This document shows, one piece after another, positions 1 to 6,276 of a stretch of 9,576 bases of DNA. How positions within the stretch are numbered: position 1 is the stretch's first letter; each line of letters opens with the position of its first letter. The stretch spans positions 1-9,576 of the forward strand of contig DATMNI010000059.1 of assembly GCA_035570275.1 (NCBI GenBank), read 5' to 3'. This DNA comes from DATMNI01 sp035570275 (GTDB lineage Bacteria > Acidobacteriota > Terriglobia > Bryobacterales > Bryobacteraceae). The notes under the pieces are model-generated. The model worked only from the letters and a program-made list of their open reading frames with translations, had not been told where the DNA came from and did no database searches. Both the position numbers and the translations under genes were made by a program.

Positions 1-62
1 ATTGCGCGGACATCGAGGCGACTTTGGACGGAGACAGCATCGCTCTCACTCTCACGGCGTGA
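1..62 (+). CDS. C-terminal end of an unidentified upstream gene (partial)
   Basis: Frame 3 is open from the window edge to a TGA at 60-62 and would give the 19-residue tail CADIEATLDGDSIALTLTA. Most codons end in G or C, as in the genes that follow, and the alternating hydrophobic pattern looks like a final beta strand, so a real C-terminus is plausible. The other two forward frames give less natural peptides. Nothing in so short a piece identifies the family. The 143 bases between this stop and the transhydrogenase start hold no gene and no promoter I would defend. Confidence 0.4.
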   Translation, partial: CADIEATLDGDSIALTLTA

Positions 63-205
63 TCGATGAACACGCTTGTGTGACGAATGTCATTTACTAG
101 GGATGGATGGCTCATCTAAAATCCTCAGTTCTTCAGAAGCACCGGAACGGCGCAGGGCTAGACGCGTGAAAGTGCGCGCGGCTGCGCGGAACAGGCAGGG
201 GACTC

Positions 206-1372
206 TTGATTATCGGTGTTCCGAAAGAGATCTATCCTGGGGAGCGGCGCGTCGCACTGGTGCCTGCTGTTCTCCCGACCCTCACCAAAGCTGGTTTTGA
301 AATTCATGTGCAGGCCGGCGCGGGGATCGAGGCCGGCTACCCGGACTCTCAATATTCCGATAAGGGCGCGAAGATTGTCCCTGATCGGCAATCGGTTTTT
401 TCCGCCGCCGACATCATCGTGCAGGTTCTCTGTTACGGATCGAACGACATCACCGGCAAACAGGACGTCCCGCTCTTTCGCCGCGATCAAATCCTGGTGG
501 GATTTCTGCGGCCCTTCGGCGAACGCGAAGTGGTGGAAGAAATCGCCGCCGCGGGCGTTACCTCGTTCTCGGTGGAGTTGATGCCGCGTACCACCCGCGC
601 CCAGAGCATGGACGCTCTCTCGTCCATGGGAACGATCTGTGGGTACAAAGCGGTGCTTGTCGCGGCCGACTCCCATCTCCGCATTTTCCCCATGATGACG
701 ACGGCCGCAGGAACCATCACCCCGGCCCGAGTGTTCGTCATCGGTGCAGGCGTCGCGGGACTACAAGCCATCGCCACTGCGCGGCGCCTGGGTGCGGTAA
801 TTTCCGCGTATGATCTGCGTCCAGCGGCAAAGGAACAGGTGCAGAGTCTCGGTGGCCGCTTCGTGGAATTACCGATCGAAGCGAAGGATGCGCAGGATGC
901 TCGCGGCTACGCCACCGCGCAGGGAGAAGATTTCTACCGCCGTCAGCGCGAACTGCTTGGCCAGGTTGTGCAGGAAAGCGATGTGGTCATCACCGCCGCC
1001 GTTATTCCCGGCAAGAAGTCGCCGGTGCTGGTCACCGAAGACATGGTAAAGGGGATGGCCCCCGGGTCGGTGATTCTCGATCTTGCGGCGGAGCGCGGCG
1101 GCAATTGCGAGCTTACCGAGAGAGGGAAGACCGTCGTGAAGCATGGCGTGACGATCATCGGCGCGATCAACCTGGCGACGGGCATTCCGTACCACGCCAG
1201 CCAGATGTACGCGAAGAACATGACTGCGTTTCTGACTCACCTGATCAAAGACCAAAAGCTCAATCTGAACATGCAGGACGAAATTGTGCGGGAGACGCTG
1301 GTCACGCATGCCGGCGAGATTGCCAACGCCCGAGTTCGTGAGTTCTTGAAGTTGCCTGCGCTGGTTGCGTAG
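206..1372 (+). CDS. pntAA: NAD(P) transhydrogenase subunit alpha 1 (NAD(H)-binding domain dI)
   Basis: This is the soluble dI component of proton-translocating transhydrogenase. It binds NADH and passes hydride to NADP+ held by PntB. The 388 residues match the usual length of separate alpha-1 subunits. Residues 1-135 are the AlaDh/PNT N-terminal part, starting with IIGVPKEIYPGERRVALVP. RAQSMD at 131-136 is the conserved nucleotide-contact loop. The Rossmann half has GAGVAG at 180-185 and an acidic residue at the end of the next strand (Asp203 in AYDLRP), which suits NAD(H) rather than NADP(H). PGKKSPVLV (268-276) and AAERGGNCELT (294-304) are further family signatures. The start is a TTG: the family begins exactly here, and a purine-rich AGGCAGGGGA lies just upstream. 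Only 43 bases separate the stop from pntAB, so the three pnt genes are probably one transcript. Confidence 0.96.
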   Translation: MIIGVPKEIYPGERRVALVPAVLPTLTKAGFEIHVQAGAGIEAGYPDSQYSDKGAKIVPDRQSVFSAADIIVQVLCYGSNDITGKQDVPLFRRDQILVGFLRPFGEREVVEEIAAAGVTSFSVELMPRTTRAQSMDALSSMGTICGYKAVLVAADSHLRIFPMMTTAAGTITPARVFVIGAGVAGLQAIATARRLGAVISAYDLRPAAKEQVQSLGGRFVELPIEAKDAQDARGYATAQGEDFYRRQRELLGQVVQESDVVITAAVIPGKKSPVLVTEDMVKGMAPGSVILDLAAERGGNCELTERGKTVVKHGVTIIGAINLATGIPYHASQMYAKNMTAFLTHLIKDQKLNLNMQDEIVRETLVTHAGEIANARVREFLKLPALVA

Positions 1373-1415
1373 GTTAGGCTCGCGCGGCGTTAACCGTACT
1401 CGAACCGGAGGATAG

Positions 1416-1721
1416 ATGGCCAGCAGTTCGAACCTGATCGATTCGCTCTTCATTTTTGTGCTCGCGGGATTCATCGGTTTTGAAGTGATCCGGCGAGTTT
1501 CCCCCCTGCTGCACACACCCCTGATGTCGCTCACCAACGCTCTCGACGCGATCGCGGTCGTAGGCGCAATCGTGCTGGTGGGCGAACACAAGAGTTCGCT
1601 CGCCGCCACCTTGGGATTCATCGCCGTGGTCGCCGCTACCAGTAACATCGTGGGCGGATTCCTGATCACGGATCGCATGCTGAAGATGTTCAAATCCAGC
1701 CGCCCCGCGGGTAAAGCATGA
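1416..1721 (+). CDS. pntAB: NAD(P) transhydrogenase subunit alpha 2 (membrane domain, N-terminal part)
   Basis: A small inner-membrane protein of 101 residues that supplies the alpha-chain part of the dII proton channel. In enterobacteria it is fused to dI; here it is a separate gene. Three hydrophobic segments are visible at about 7-25, 41-57 and 61-85. The family signature HTPLMSLTNA is at 33-42 and GGFLITDRML at 80-89. It is near the short end for the family. GGAGG at 1407-1411 sits four bases before the ATG, a good ribosome binding site. Its TGA stop (1719-1721) overlaps the pntB ATG (1718-1720) as ATGA, so translation of the two membrane subunits is probably coupled, fitting equal production. 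Confidence 0.95.
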   Translation: MASSSNLIDSLFIFVLAGFIGFEVIRRVSPLLHTPLMSLTNALDAIAVVGAIVLVGEHKSSLAATLGFIAVVAATSNIVGGFLITDRMLKMFKSSRPAGKA

Positions 1722-3115
1722 GCCCGGATCTCGGCAGCAGCCAGATTGTGATCGAGGTCCTTTATCTCATCGCGAGCGTGCTGTTCATCTTCTCGCTGAA
1801 GTGGATGAGTTCGCCGACCACCGCCCGCCACGGCATCTGGGCCGGTGAAGCCGGCATGCTGCTGGCCATCTGCGGCACGCTGCTGCACCACGGCATTGTC
1901 GACTACCGTCTCATCGCCATTGCCCTGGTGCTGGGCACGGTCATCGGAGTTCCCCTCGGCCGCGTTGCCATGACGGCAGTCCCGCAGCGGACCGCGCTCA
2001 GCCACGCATTCGGCGCGCTCTGCGTGACCCTGGTTGGTTCCGCCGAGTTCTACCTGCGGTCGCCTGATATCTCGAAGTTCATGATGTCGGTGCTGTCACT
2101 GGAAGTGATTCTCGGCGGATTGACCTTCACGGGCAGCCTGATGGCCGCCGGAAAATTACAGGAGATCCTTCCGCAGCGCCCGCTCACATACAAGGGGCAG
2201 AACCTCGTCAACTTCCTGCTGCTGGGTGTCGCCGCGGTAATTGCTGTGTATCTGGTGGTGCATCCGGATTCCCGCAGCCTGTTTCCGTTCATGATCCTGA
2301 TCGCTTTGTCGTTCGGAGTGCTGCTGATTATCCCAATCGGCGGCGCCGACATGCCAACCGTCATCTCGCTTTTGAATGGATACGCGGGATTATCGGCTGC
2401 GGCGATGGGCTTCGTGCTCGACAGCAAACTGCTGATTATTGCCGGCGCGCTCGACGGATCATCGGGCCTGATCCTCTCCATCATCATGTCGAAGGCCATG
2501 AACCGCTCTTTCTCGAACGTGTTATTCGGAGCCTTCGGACAGGTGCAGGCTACTGCAGCGGCGGGCCAGGAAGCGAAGCCGGTCCGTAGTGCAACGCCCG
2601 AAGAAGCAGCTGCGATTCTTTCGGCGGCCAACAAAGTCGTCGTGGTTCCAGGTTACGGAATGGCCGTGGCGCAGGCCCAGCACAAAGTTCGCGAGTTGTA
2701 TGACGCCCTGACCAAGCGCGGCGTCGAGGTTCGGTTTGCCATTCATCCGGTCGCCGGACGTATGCCGGGACATATGAACGTCCTGCTGGCGGAGGCCGAC
2801 ATTCCTTACGATCGCCTGATTGAGATGGACGAGATCAACGGCGATTTCCCCCAGACCGATGTTGCCCTCGTGATTGGCGCCAATGACGTGACCAATCCCG
2901 CCGCTCGCAGCGACGCGAGCAGCCCAATCTATGGCATGCCAATTCTGGACGTCGACAAGGCGCACACTGTAATGGTGATCAAGCGCGGCATGAGTCCGGG
3001 ATTCGCGGGCATCGATAACCCACTTTACTACCTGGATAATAACTTAATGTTATTCGGAGATGCCAAGGCCTTCGTGGGCAGCATCGTTCGCGAACTTGGC
3101 GGCGGACACGGTTAA
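1718..3115 (+). CDS. pntB: NAD(P) transhydrogenase subunit beta (membrane domain plus NADP(H)-binding domain dIII)
   Basis: The integral membrane beta subunit, 465 residues, the normal length. The N-terminal ~275 residues hold about eight or nine membrane helices forming the proton path. His96 (RTALSHAFGA) corresponds by context to the functionally important channel histidine of the E. coli beta subunit, and Asp211 lies in the conserved PIGGADMPTVIS (206-217). A Gln/Ala/Lys/Pro-rich linker (about 275-295) leads to the cytoplasmic dIII NADP(H) domain. That domain has GYGMAVAQAQ at 312-321, the fingerprint GANDVTNPAA at 387-396, and KRGMSPGFAGIDN at 422-434, the loop that covers NADP. There is no strong Shine-Dalgarno; the ATGA overlap with pntAB suggests coupled initiation. 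All recognised motifs are intact, so an active enzyme is expected. No convincing plus-strand terminator with a T run follows. Confidence 0.96.
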   Translation: MSPDLGSSQIVIEVLYLIASVLFIFSLKWMSSPTTARHGIWAGEAGMLLAICGTLLHHGIVDYRLIAIALVLGTVIGVPLGRVAMTAVPQRTALSHAFGALCVTLVGSAEFYLRSPDISKFMMSVLSLEVILGGLTFTGSLMAAGKLQEILPQRPLTYKGQNLVNFLLLGVAAVIAVYLVVHPDSRSLFPFMILIALSFGVLLIIPIGGADMPTVISLLNGYAGLSAAAMGFVLDSKLLIIAGALDGSSGLILSIIMSKAMNRSFSNVLFGAFGQVQATAAAGQEAKPVRSATPEEAAAILSAANKVVVVPGYGMAVAQAQHKVRELYDALTKRGVEVRFAIHPVAGRMPGHMNVLLAEADIPYDRLIEMDEINGDFPQTDVALVIGANDVTNPAARSDASSPIYGMPILDVDKAHTVMVIKRGMSPGFAGIDNPLYYLDNNLMLFGDAKAFVGSIVRELGGGHG

Positions 3116-3158
3116 CAACCCGATTCACAGAGGCTTTTCTGGATTACGCGCCAGCGGG

Positions 3159-3218
3159 AAACACTAACAAGAAGGGCCGCAGGTATGCGAAGGGGAAGTT
3201 TCGCATAGGCTGCAGCCC
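3159..3218 (-). terminator. Two-part hairpin, likely terminator of the small minus-strand gene
   Basis: Inner stem: TATGCGAA (3184-3191) pairs perfectly with TTCGCATA (3200-3207) around an 8-base loop. Outer stem: 3174-3182 pairs with 3210-3218 over nine positions, separated from the inner stem by a small asymmetric internal loop (3183 against 3208-3209). The one imperfect outer pair is C-A on the plus strand but G-U in minus-strand RNA, so the fold suits the minus transcript better. That transcript then runs into a moderately U-rich stretch (TTCTTGTTAGTGTTT, minus strand). It begins nine bases past the stop of the 80-residue gene and 58 bases past pntB, so it may also slow transcription coming from pntB. 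Confidence 0.55.
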
Positions 3219-3226
3219 GCCCTGAA

Positions 3227-3469
3227 TCAGGCCGCCTTCTTGACTTGTCGAAGCTTGGCCCAACGCGCCTTCTGAGCAAGAGAAATTCTCCTGCGTCCGG
3301 CTGCCGAGAGGACTCGCTTGGCTCGACCTTGTCCGCCAGCATATGACCCTCCCCGCGCTCCCGTAAGCTTTTCCAGGACGGAAATAGCCTCCGCGAGTTT
3401 GTCCACTTGCTTCTGCGCGTCCCGGCGATCCTCGCGGAGCCGAGCCAGCGCTTTACTAATATTTGTCAT
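3227..3469 (-). CDS. Small basic coiled-coil protein with Arg/Lys/Trp-rich tail, function unknown
   Basis: An 80-residue soluble protein with no signal peptide or membrane segment. Residues 1-36 (MTNISKALARLREDRRDAQK onward) form a charged heptad-like helix, probably a short coiled coil. A Gly-rich hinge follows (GARGGSYAGGQGRAK, about 37-51). The C-terminal basic segment runs LSAAGRRRISLAQKARWAKL (54-73), then RQVKKAA. Similar tails, with an 'A-R-x-R-I-x-x-A-Q-x-A-R-W-A-K' pattern, are common in small uncharacterised proteins of Acidobacteriota; this is from memory, not a search. The charge and hinge suggest nucleic-acid binding, but that is inference. The ATG is supported by GAGGGGG seven bases upstream (minus strand; its G run lies at 3477-3481). 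The gene is monocistronic, convergent with pntB, and divergent from the secreted-protein gene at 3861. Confidence 0.72.
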   Translation of the reverse strand: MTNISKALARLREDRRDAQKQVDKLAEAISVLEKLTGARGGSYAGGQGRAKRVLSAAGRRRISLAQKARWAKLRQVKKAA

Positions 3470-3500
3470 TTGTAAACCCCCTCAGGTTACTTGCACGAGA

Positions 3501-3506
3501 ATTGTA
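3501..3506 (-). promoter_or_regulatory. Possible -10 element for the small basic protein gene
   Basis: On the minus strand this reads TACAAT, one base from the TATAAT consensus. It would start transcription about 25 bases before the ATG at 3469. No good -35 lies 16-18 bases upstream (the hexamer at 17 is TAGCGT). An A/T-rich block with an A8 run (3541-3548) lies farther upstream. The call rests on the -10 alone and is tentative. Confidence 0.25.
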
Positions 3507-3809
3507 TTGATTAGTGCCGAGTTACGCTACCTTTTAAAGCAAAAAAAATTGTTATTCCGTTCCGGAAAGCAACGCGGAAAGCGGGATTCCCACAATGGAT
3601 AGCGAGAAGGAAAATCGTTTCATCGGGTTATAAAGAAGTGTCCGAGGTTGCGGAGTGCGAACGACGACACTTTAGGACGCCGGCTGTGCGAACTTTGCGA
3701 CAGGCTCCGCGGCGCTGAGTAACGGTATTCTGCTCGTTCTTCCCCTTGCGAGGCGCTATGAGCACCGGTGTCCGGTCGAGCACGCGGCCAAAAAATCAAT
3801 TCTCCTCCC

Positions 3810-3836
3810 GCCGCTAAAAGCGGCTACAATAGCCGC
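3810..3836 (+). promoter_or_regulatory. Triple GCCGC/GCGGC inverted-repeat cluster enclosing a TACAAT box
   Basis: GCCGCT (3810-3815) pairs with AGCGGC (3819-3824) around AAA. The middle element also pairs, as GCGGCT (3820-3825), with AGCCGC (3831-3836) around ACAAT, so the two hairpins exclude each other. TACAAT at 3825-3830 resembles a -10 box and would place a start near 3837, about 23 bases before the GTG. No good -35 is present at 17 bases (CTCCTC). If this is the promoter, the repeats are more likely operator DNA than RNA folds; if transcription starts farther upstream, they could act in the leader. Confidence 0.4.
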
Positions 3837-3850
3837 AATTTCTAATCTCC

Positions 3851-3855
3851 GGAGG
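3851..3855 (+). promoter_or_regulatory. Ribosome binding site that fixes the GTG start at 3861
   Basis: GGAGG lies five bases before the GTG. The next residues (MKRRQVQCALAVVAGVLFLV) form a normal signal peptide, so this GTG is the start. Confidence 0.85.
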
Positions 3856-3860
3856 TCGCT

Positions 3861-5525
3861 GTGAAGCGCAGGCAAGTCCAGTGTGCATTGGCTGTTGTTG
3901 CGGGTGTCCTTTTCCTCGTTTCCAACCTGTGTGCCCAGGCACCGGATACTCCCGGTCGAGTCGGACTCGTGCAGGATTGGACACAGCACCATCTTTTGTT
4001 CAGCCGCGACGGGTTATTGAAGAATCCTCGCCTTCTGTCGACCGAGCCTCGCATCGCCAATCGGTTGGCACAGCGTTGGCAGGGCACCCAACCTGCGTCG
4101 GCCCCCTCTGCGAATCAGGGGTCCCGCAGTAAGCTTCACCGGGATTGGAACGTGTCGCTGGGAGGGAGCCGGGTTTCGGCCACCATGTTTCCGGCGAAAT
4201 TCTCTTTCGATCCCAGTGCCACGCCCGACTGCGCCAACGATTACGTAGTCTTTGGTCTCAGAAATGTCGGATCGGCCACTCAGGCCAATATTGTGGCCTT
4301 GAACAATCTTTATTCGGGCACGGGTGGCTTCTGCGTTTCTCCGACACCGACATTCCTGTTTGCCTACAACATCAGCACGGTTACAGCAGGCCGGATTTTG
4401 GACTCTCCCGCTCTTTCCCTGGACGGTACGAAGATCGCATTTATCGAGAGCGGGAACATCGCCGGCGCCAACATGGCGATCTTTCATGTCCTGACGTGGG
4501 CCACCGGCGCTGGCAATGGGACGTCGGCGACTGCCCCCGCTGTTCCGGGTGTCGGCAACGCCGCCAGCATGAGCAGTCTCACCTTCGCGGCTGCGCTCGA
4601 CACTCGATCCTCTCCCTGGGTCGACTACGCCACCGACACGGCCTATGTGGGCGCCGACGACGGCAAGCTCTATAAGATCACCGGCGTCTTTCACGGAACA
4701 CCGGCGCTCGCGGGAGGCAACTGGCCCGTCACTTTGGCAGCAAATATTCGCGTCTCCAGCCCGGTTTTTGATAATCGCCTGGGATTGGTTCTGGCCGGAA
4801 TACAGAATGGGACGTATTACTCCGTGAGCGCGAACGGAGCCACGATCAAATCGCTCGTTGTGGGACGCAGCATCGCCATGAACCCCGGCATCCTGGCGGC
4901 TCCGGTCGTGGACGTGACCGACGGCACCAGTTTCGTAGTGAGCGCCAACGATGGGACTTCCGGAGTGCTGGTGGAAGTCGACCATTCCAACATGACGCAA
5001 CTTGCGAAAGGACAAATCGGACAAGGGTCGACCGGGGGAACCGCCATCAGTCTTTTCCAACCTGCCTTCAGCGATTCTTACTTCAACGATCCAACCACTG
5101 GAACGATTCGTGTTTGCGGCACCGGAGCGGCGGATAACACTCCCTGGCAATATGCCTTTGGCGGGTTCACTCTGGTAGGCAGCAAGTATGTGATGAACAC
5201 GACGCCGACGGGTTCATCGCAGATAGTGACCTCGGCCAACGCGCGCTGTACCGAATTTACCGAGTTTTTCAACCCCAACGTCGGCGTGGGCGGGACGGAC
5301 TTCTTCTTCTTCGGCCTCACCACCGACTGTACCGGCGTGGGAACCTCCGGATGCGTCATAGCGCGCAATCAGGACGGATCGCTCACCAAGGCCAACGTTA
5401 CTGGCGGTCCCACCGGAATCGTGGTCGACAACTTCAGTACGTTGGGGCAGGCCTCGAGTATTTATTTCGGCGGAGCCGCCGCCCCCAACCTGGCCTTTAA
5501 GTTCACCCAGAATGGTTTGCAATAA
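3861..5525 (+). CDS. Secreted, probably beta-propeller-like protein of unknown function
   Basis: A 554-residue exported protein. Residues 1-27 form a signal peptide: MKRR, a hydrophobic core, then LCAQA with likely cleavage after Ala27. Cys24 is not in a proper lipobox, so a lipoprotein is unlikely. The mature part is rich in Gly, Ser, Thr and Asn, with repeated beta-strand/turn units such as DYVVFGL (127-133), DSPALSLDGTKIAFIES (181-197), TAYVGADDGKLYKITGVF (260-277), SSPVFDNRLGLVLAGIQNG (299-317) and SSIYFGG (532-538). That is the look of a PQQ/WD-type propeller, although no blade signature is exact. FPAKFSFD (110-117) and NNLYSG (148-153) recall a family of acidobacterial secreted hypothetical proteins. 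Six cysteines (124, 158, 419, 463, 490, 498) could form disulfides in the periplasm or outside. No catalytic motif was recognised. It appears monocistronic, with a hairpin 18 bases after the stop. Confidence 0.85.
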   Translation: MKRRQVQCALAVVAGVLFLVSNLCAQAPDTPGRVGLVQDWTQHHLLFSRDGLLKNPRLLSTEPRIANRLAQRWQGTQPASAPSANQGSRSKLHRDWNVSLGGSRVSATMFPAKFSFDPSATPDCANDYVVFGLRNVGSATQANIVALNNLYSGTGGFCVSPTPTFLFAYNISTVTAGRILDSPALSLDGTKIAFIESGNIAGANMAIFHVLTWATGAGNGTSATAPAVPGVGNAASMSSLTFAAALDTRSSPWVDYATDTAYVGADDGKLYKITGVFHGTPALAGGNWPVTLAANIRVSSPVFDNRLGLVLAGIQNGTYYSVSANGATIKSLVVGRSIAMNPGILAAPVVDVTDGTSFVVSANDGTSGVLVEVDHSNMTQLAKGQIGQGSTGGTAISLFQPAFSDSYFNDPTTGTIRVCGTGAADNTPWQYAFGGFTLVGSKYVMNTTPTGSSQIVTSANARCTEFTEFFNPNVGVGGTDFFFFGLTTDCTGVGTSGCVIARNQDGSLTKANVTGGPTGIVVDNFSTLGQASSIYFGGAAAPNLAFKFTQNGLQ

Positions 5526-5542
5526 GCAGTAAGAACTCGAGC

Positions 5543-5566
5543 CGAGGCGCGACTTGCCGCGCCTCG
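5543..5566 (+). terminator. GC-rich stem-loop after the secreted-protein gene, possible terminator
   Basis: CGAGGCGCG (5543-5551) pairs perfectly over nine bases with CGCGCCTCG (5558-5566) around a 6-base loop. It starts 18 bases after the TAA. No T run follows, so if it ends transcription it is not a classic intrinsic terminator; it could instead protect the 3' end of the mRNA. Confidence 0.45.
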
Positions 5567-5639
5567 TGCCTCGACCGAAATGCGGCTCAAAGCCTTTTCG
5601 TCATAATGCATCCGCGCGGCTTTCCGTTCTGGGATTTTC

Positions 5640-5671
5640 CCGCAACGGACTTTTTGCGGCAAATGGTTTGC
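5640..5671. repeat. Adjacent small inverted repeats in the intergenic region
   Basis: CCGCAA (5640-5645) pairs with TTGCGG (5654-5659) around 8 bases. Sharing the last G, GCAAA (5659-5663) pairs with TTTGC (5667-5671) around TGG. No function can be assigned. Confidence 0.35.
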
Positions 5672-5728
5672 AACCAGTTTCACACCCCACCTTCATCCGC
5701 TTGAATCACCCACCCATAACTAGCTGAT

Positions 5729-5745
5729 AAGAAAGGATATTTCTT
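5729..5745. promoter_or_regulatory. A/T-rich palindrome upstream of the TonB-like gene
   Basis: AAGAAA (5729-5734) and TTTCTT (5740-5745) form a perfect 6-base inverted repeat around GGATA, 63 bases before the ATG at 5809. The position suits an operator for the two-gene unit, but no clear -35/-10 pair could be placed beside it. Confidence 0.3.
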
Positions 5746-5808
5746 GGGTCTTAAACTGGTCTACTGATTGCCCTTGTGACTACGGACGCGGGGTCTCTAG
5801 CTGGCCGC

Positions 5809-6276
5809 ATGAGAAACGCGATAACGATTGCAAGGACGCTGGTAGCAAGCCTCTTGGTGGTTGGACTCGGTGCGACGCAAGGGTTTAGCGCGACTTCGTA
5901 TTCCTTCCGGGTTGACCTCGATCGGCCTGCACTAGCGAAGTTAGAGGACGAACTGCGGCGCCTCCCGGCGCACTTGTCCGAATTCTCTCCCGTCTCGGAA
6001 CCGCTTGCCCTGCCTCGTTGCGGGGACGTTCGCCCGCCCGAAGCCCTCGTAACTCCCGACCCTTTACTACCGCTCGATGCAGAAAATCACCGGGTTCGCG
6101 TCAGCTTCATTGTGGGAGCGGACGGCCGCGTCCATAGCCCGTTCATCCTCGACAGTGGCGGCGTTCACGAAGACCAGGTCGTCCTGCAATCGGTCCGTCG
6201 GTGGCGCTATCGTCCAGCGCTCTGCAATGGCGTCCCGACCGATTCCGAAGCCCGCGTACAATTCGGCGTCCGTTGA
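5809..6276 (+). CDS. Exported protein with a TonB-C-terminal-like domain
   Basis: From the ATG at 5809 the product has 155 residues. Residues 1-28 (MRNAITIARTLVASLLVVGL, then GATQGFSA) look like a signal peptide cut after FSA, or a single membrane anchor. Residues about 76-155 match the TonB C-terminal pattern: P-E-A-L-V-T-P-D-P-L, strand VRVSFIVGADGRVHSPFILD (96-115), helix with VRRWRYRPA (129-137), and a last strand ARVQFGV (148-154). The long Pro-rich spacer of true TonB is absent, so it probably does not span the periplasm to energise receptors alone; many such short proteins are uncharacterised. Cys71 and Cys139 could pair. A GTG at 5776 would add 11 residues before the signal peptide and has no ribosome site; 5809 is preferred, although its own site is weak. 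The stop overlaps the next start as TGATG. Confidence 0.75.
   Translation: MRNAITIARTLVASLLVVGLGATQGFSATSYSFRVDLDRPALAKLEDELRRLPAHLSEFSPVSEPLALPRCGDVRPPEALVTPDPLLPLDAENHRVRVSFIVGADGRVHSPFILDSGGVHEDQVVLQSVRRWRYRPALCNGVPTDSEARVQFGVR

Larger units (their letters stand above)
3470..3860. other. Divergent intergenic region, no gene seen
   Basis: About 390 bases between the divergent genes at 3469 (minus) and 3861 (plus). The minus-strand ribosome site and possible -10 lie at its left end. Between 3541 and 3780 I see only weak inverted repeats: TTCCG/CGGAA (3555-3559 and 3563-3567), and AAGTGTC/GACACTT (3636-3642 and 3666-3672) with a 23-base gap. The right end holds the GCCGC repeat cluster and ribosome site for the secreted-protein gene. 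Open frames here are short or antisense, lack ribosome sites and look non-coding. Confidence 0.6.

Noticed and set aside
869..2005. 378-codon minus-strand open frame opposite pntAA, pntAB and pntB
   Set aside because: It is antisense to three clearly recognised genes; its product is rich in Arg, His and Gly with no domain. It is a by-product of GC-rich codon use.
3174..3218. Intrinsic terminator for pntB on the plus strand
   Set aside because: On the plus strand the stem has a C-A mismatch and no T run follows, so at most it is a weak bidirectional element.
3596..3634. Twelve-codon open frame (MDSEKENRFIGL) in the divergent intergenic region
   Set aside because: It is too short and has no convincing ribosome site or conserved feature.
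4014..5150. 378-codon minus-strand open frame inside the secreted-protein gene
   Set aside because: The plus strand has a strong ribosome site and signal peptide; the antisense product is Arg/Gly-rich with no recognisable fold.
6201..6275. Upstream in-frame start for the zinc-ribbon gene
   Set aside because: It would lie inside the TonB-like gene and add an Arg/Ser-rich leader with no family look; the ATG at 6276 gives the classic stop-start overlap.
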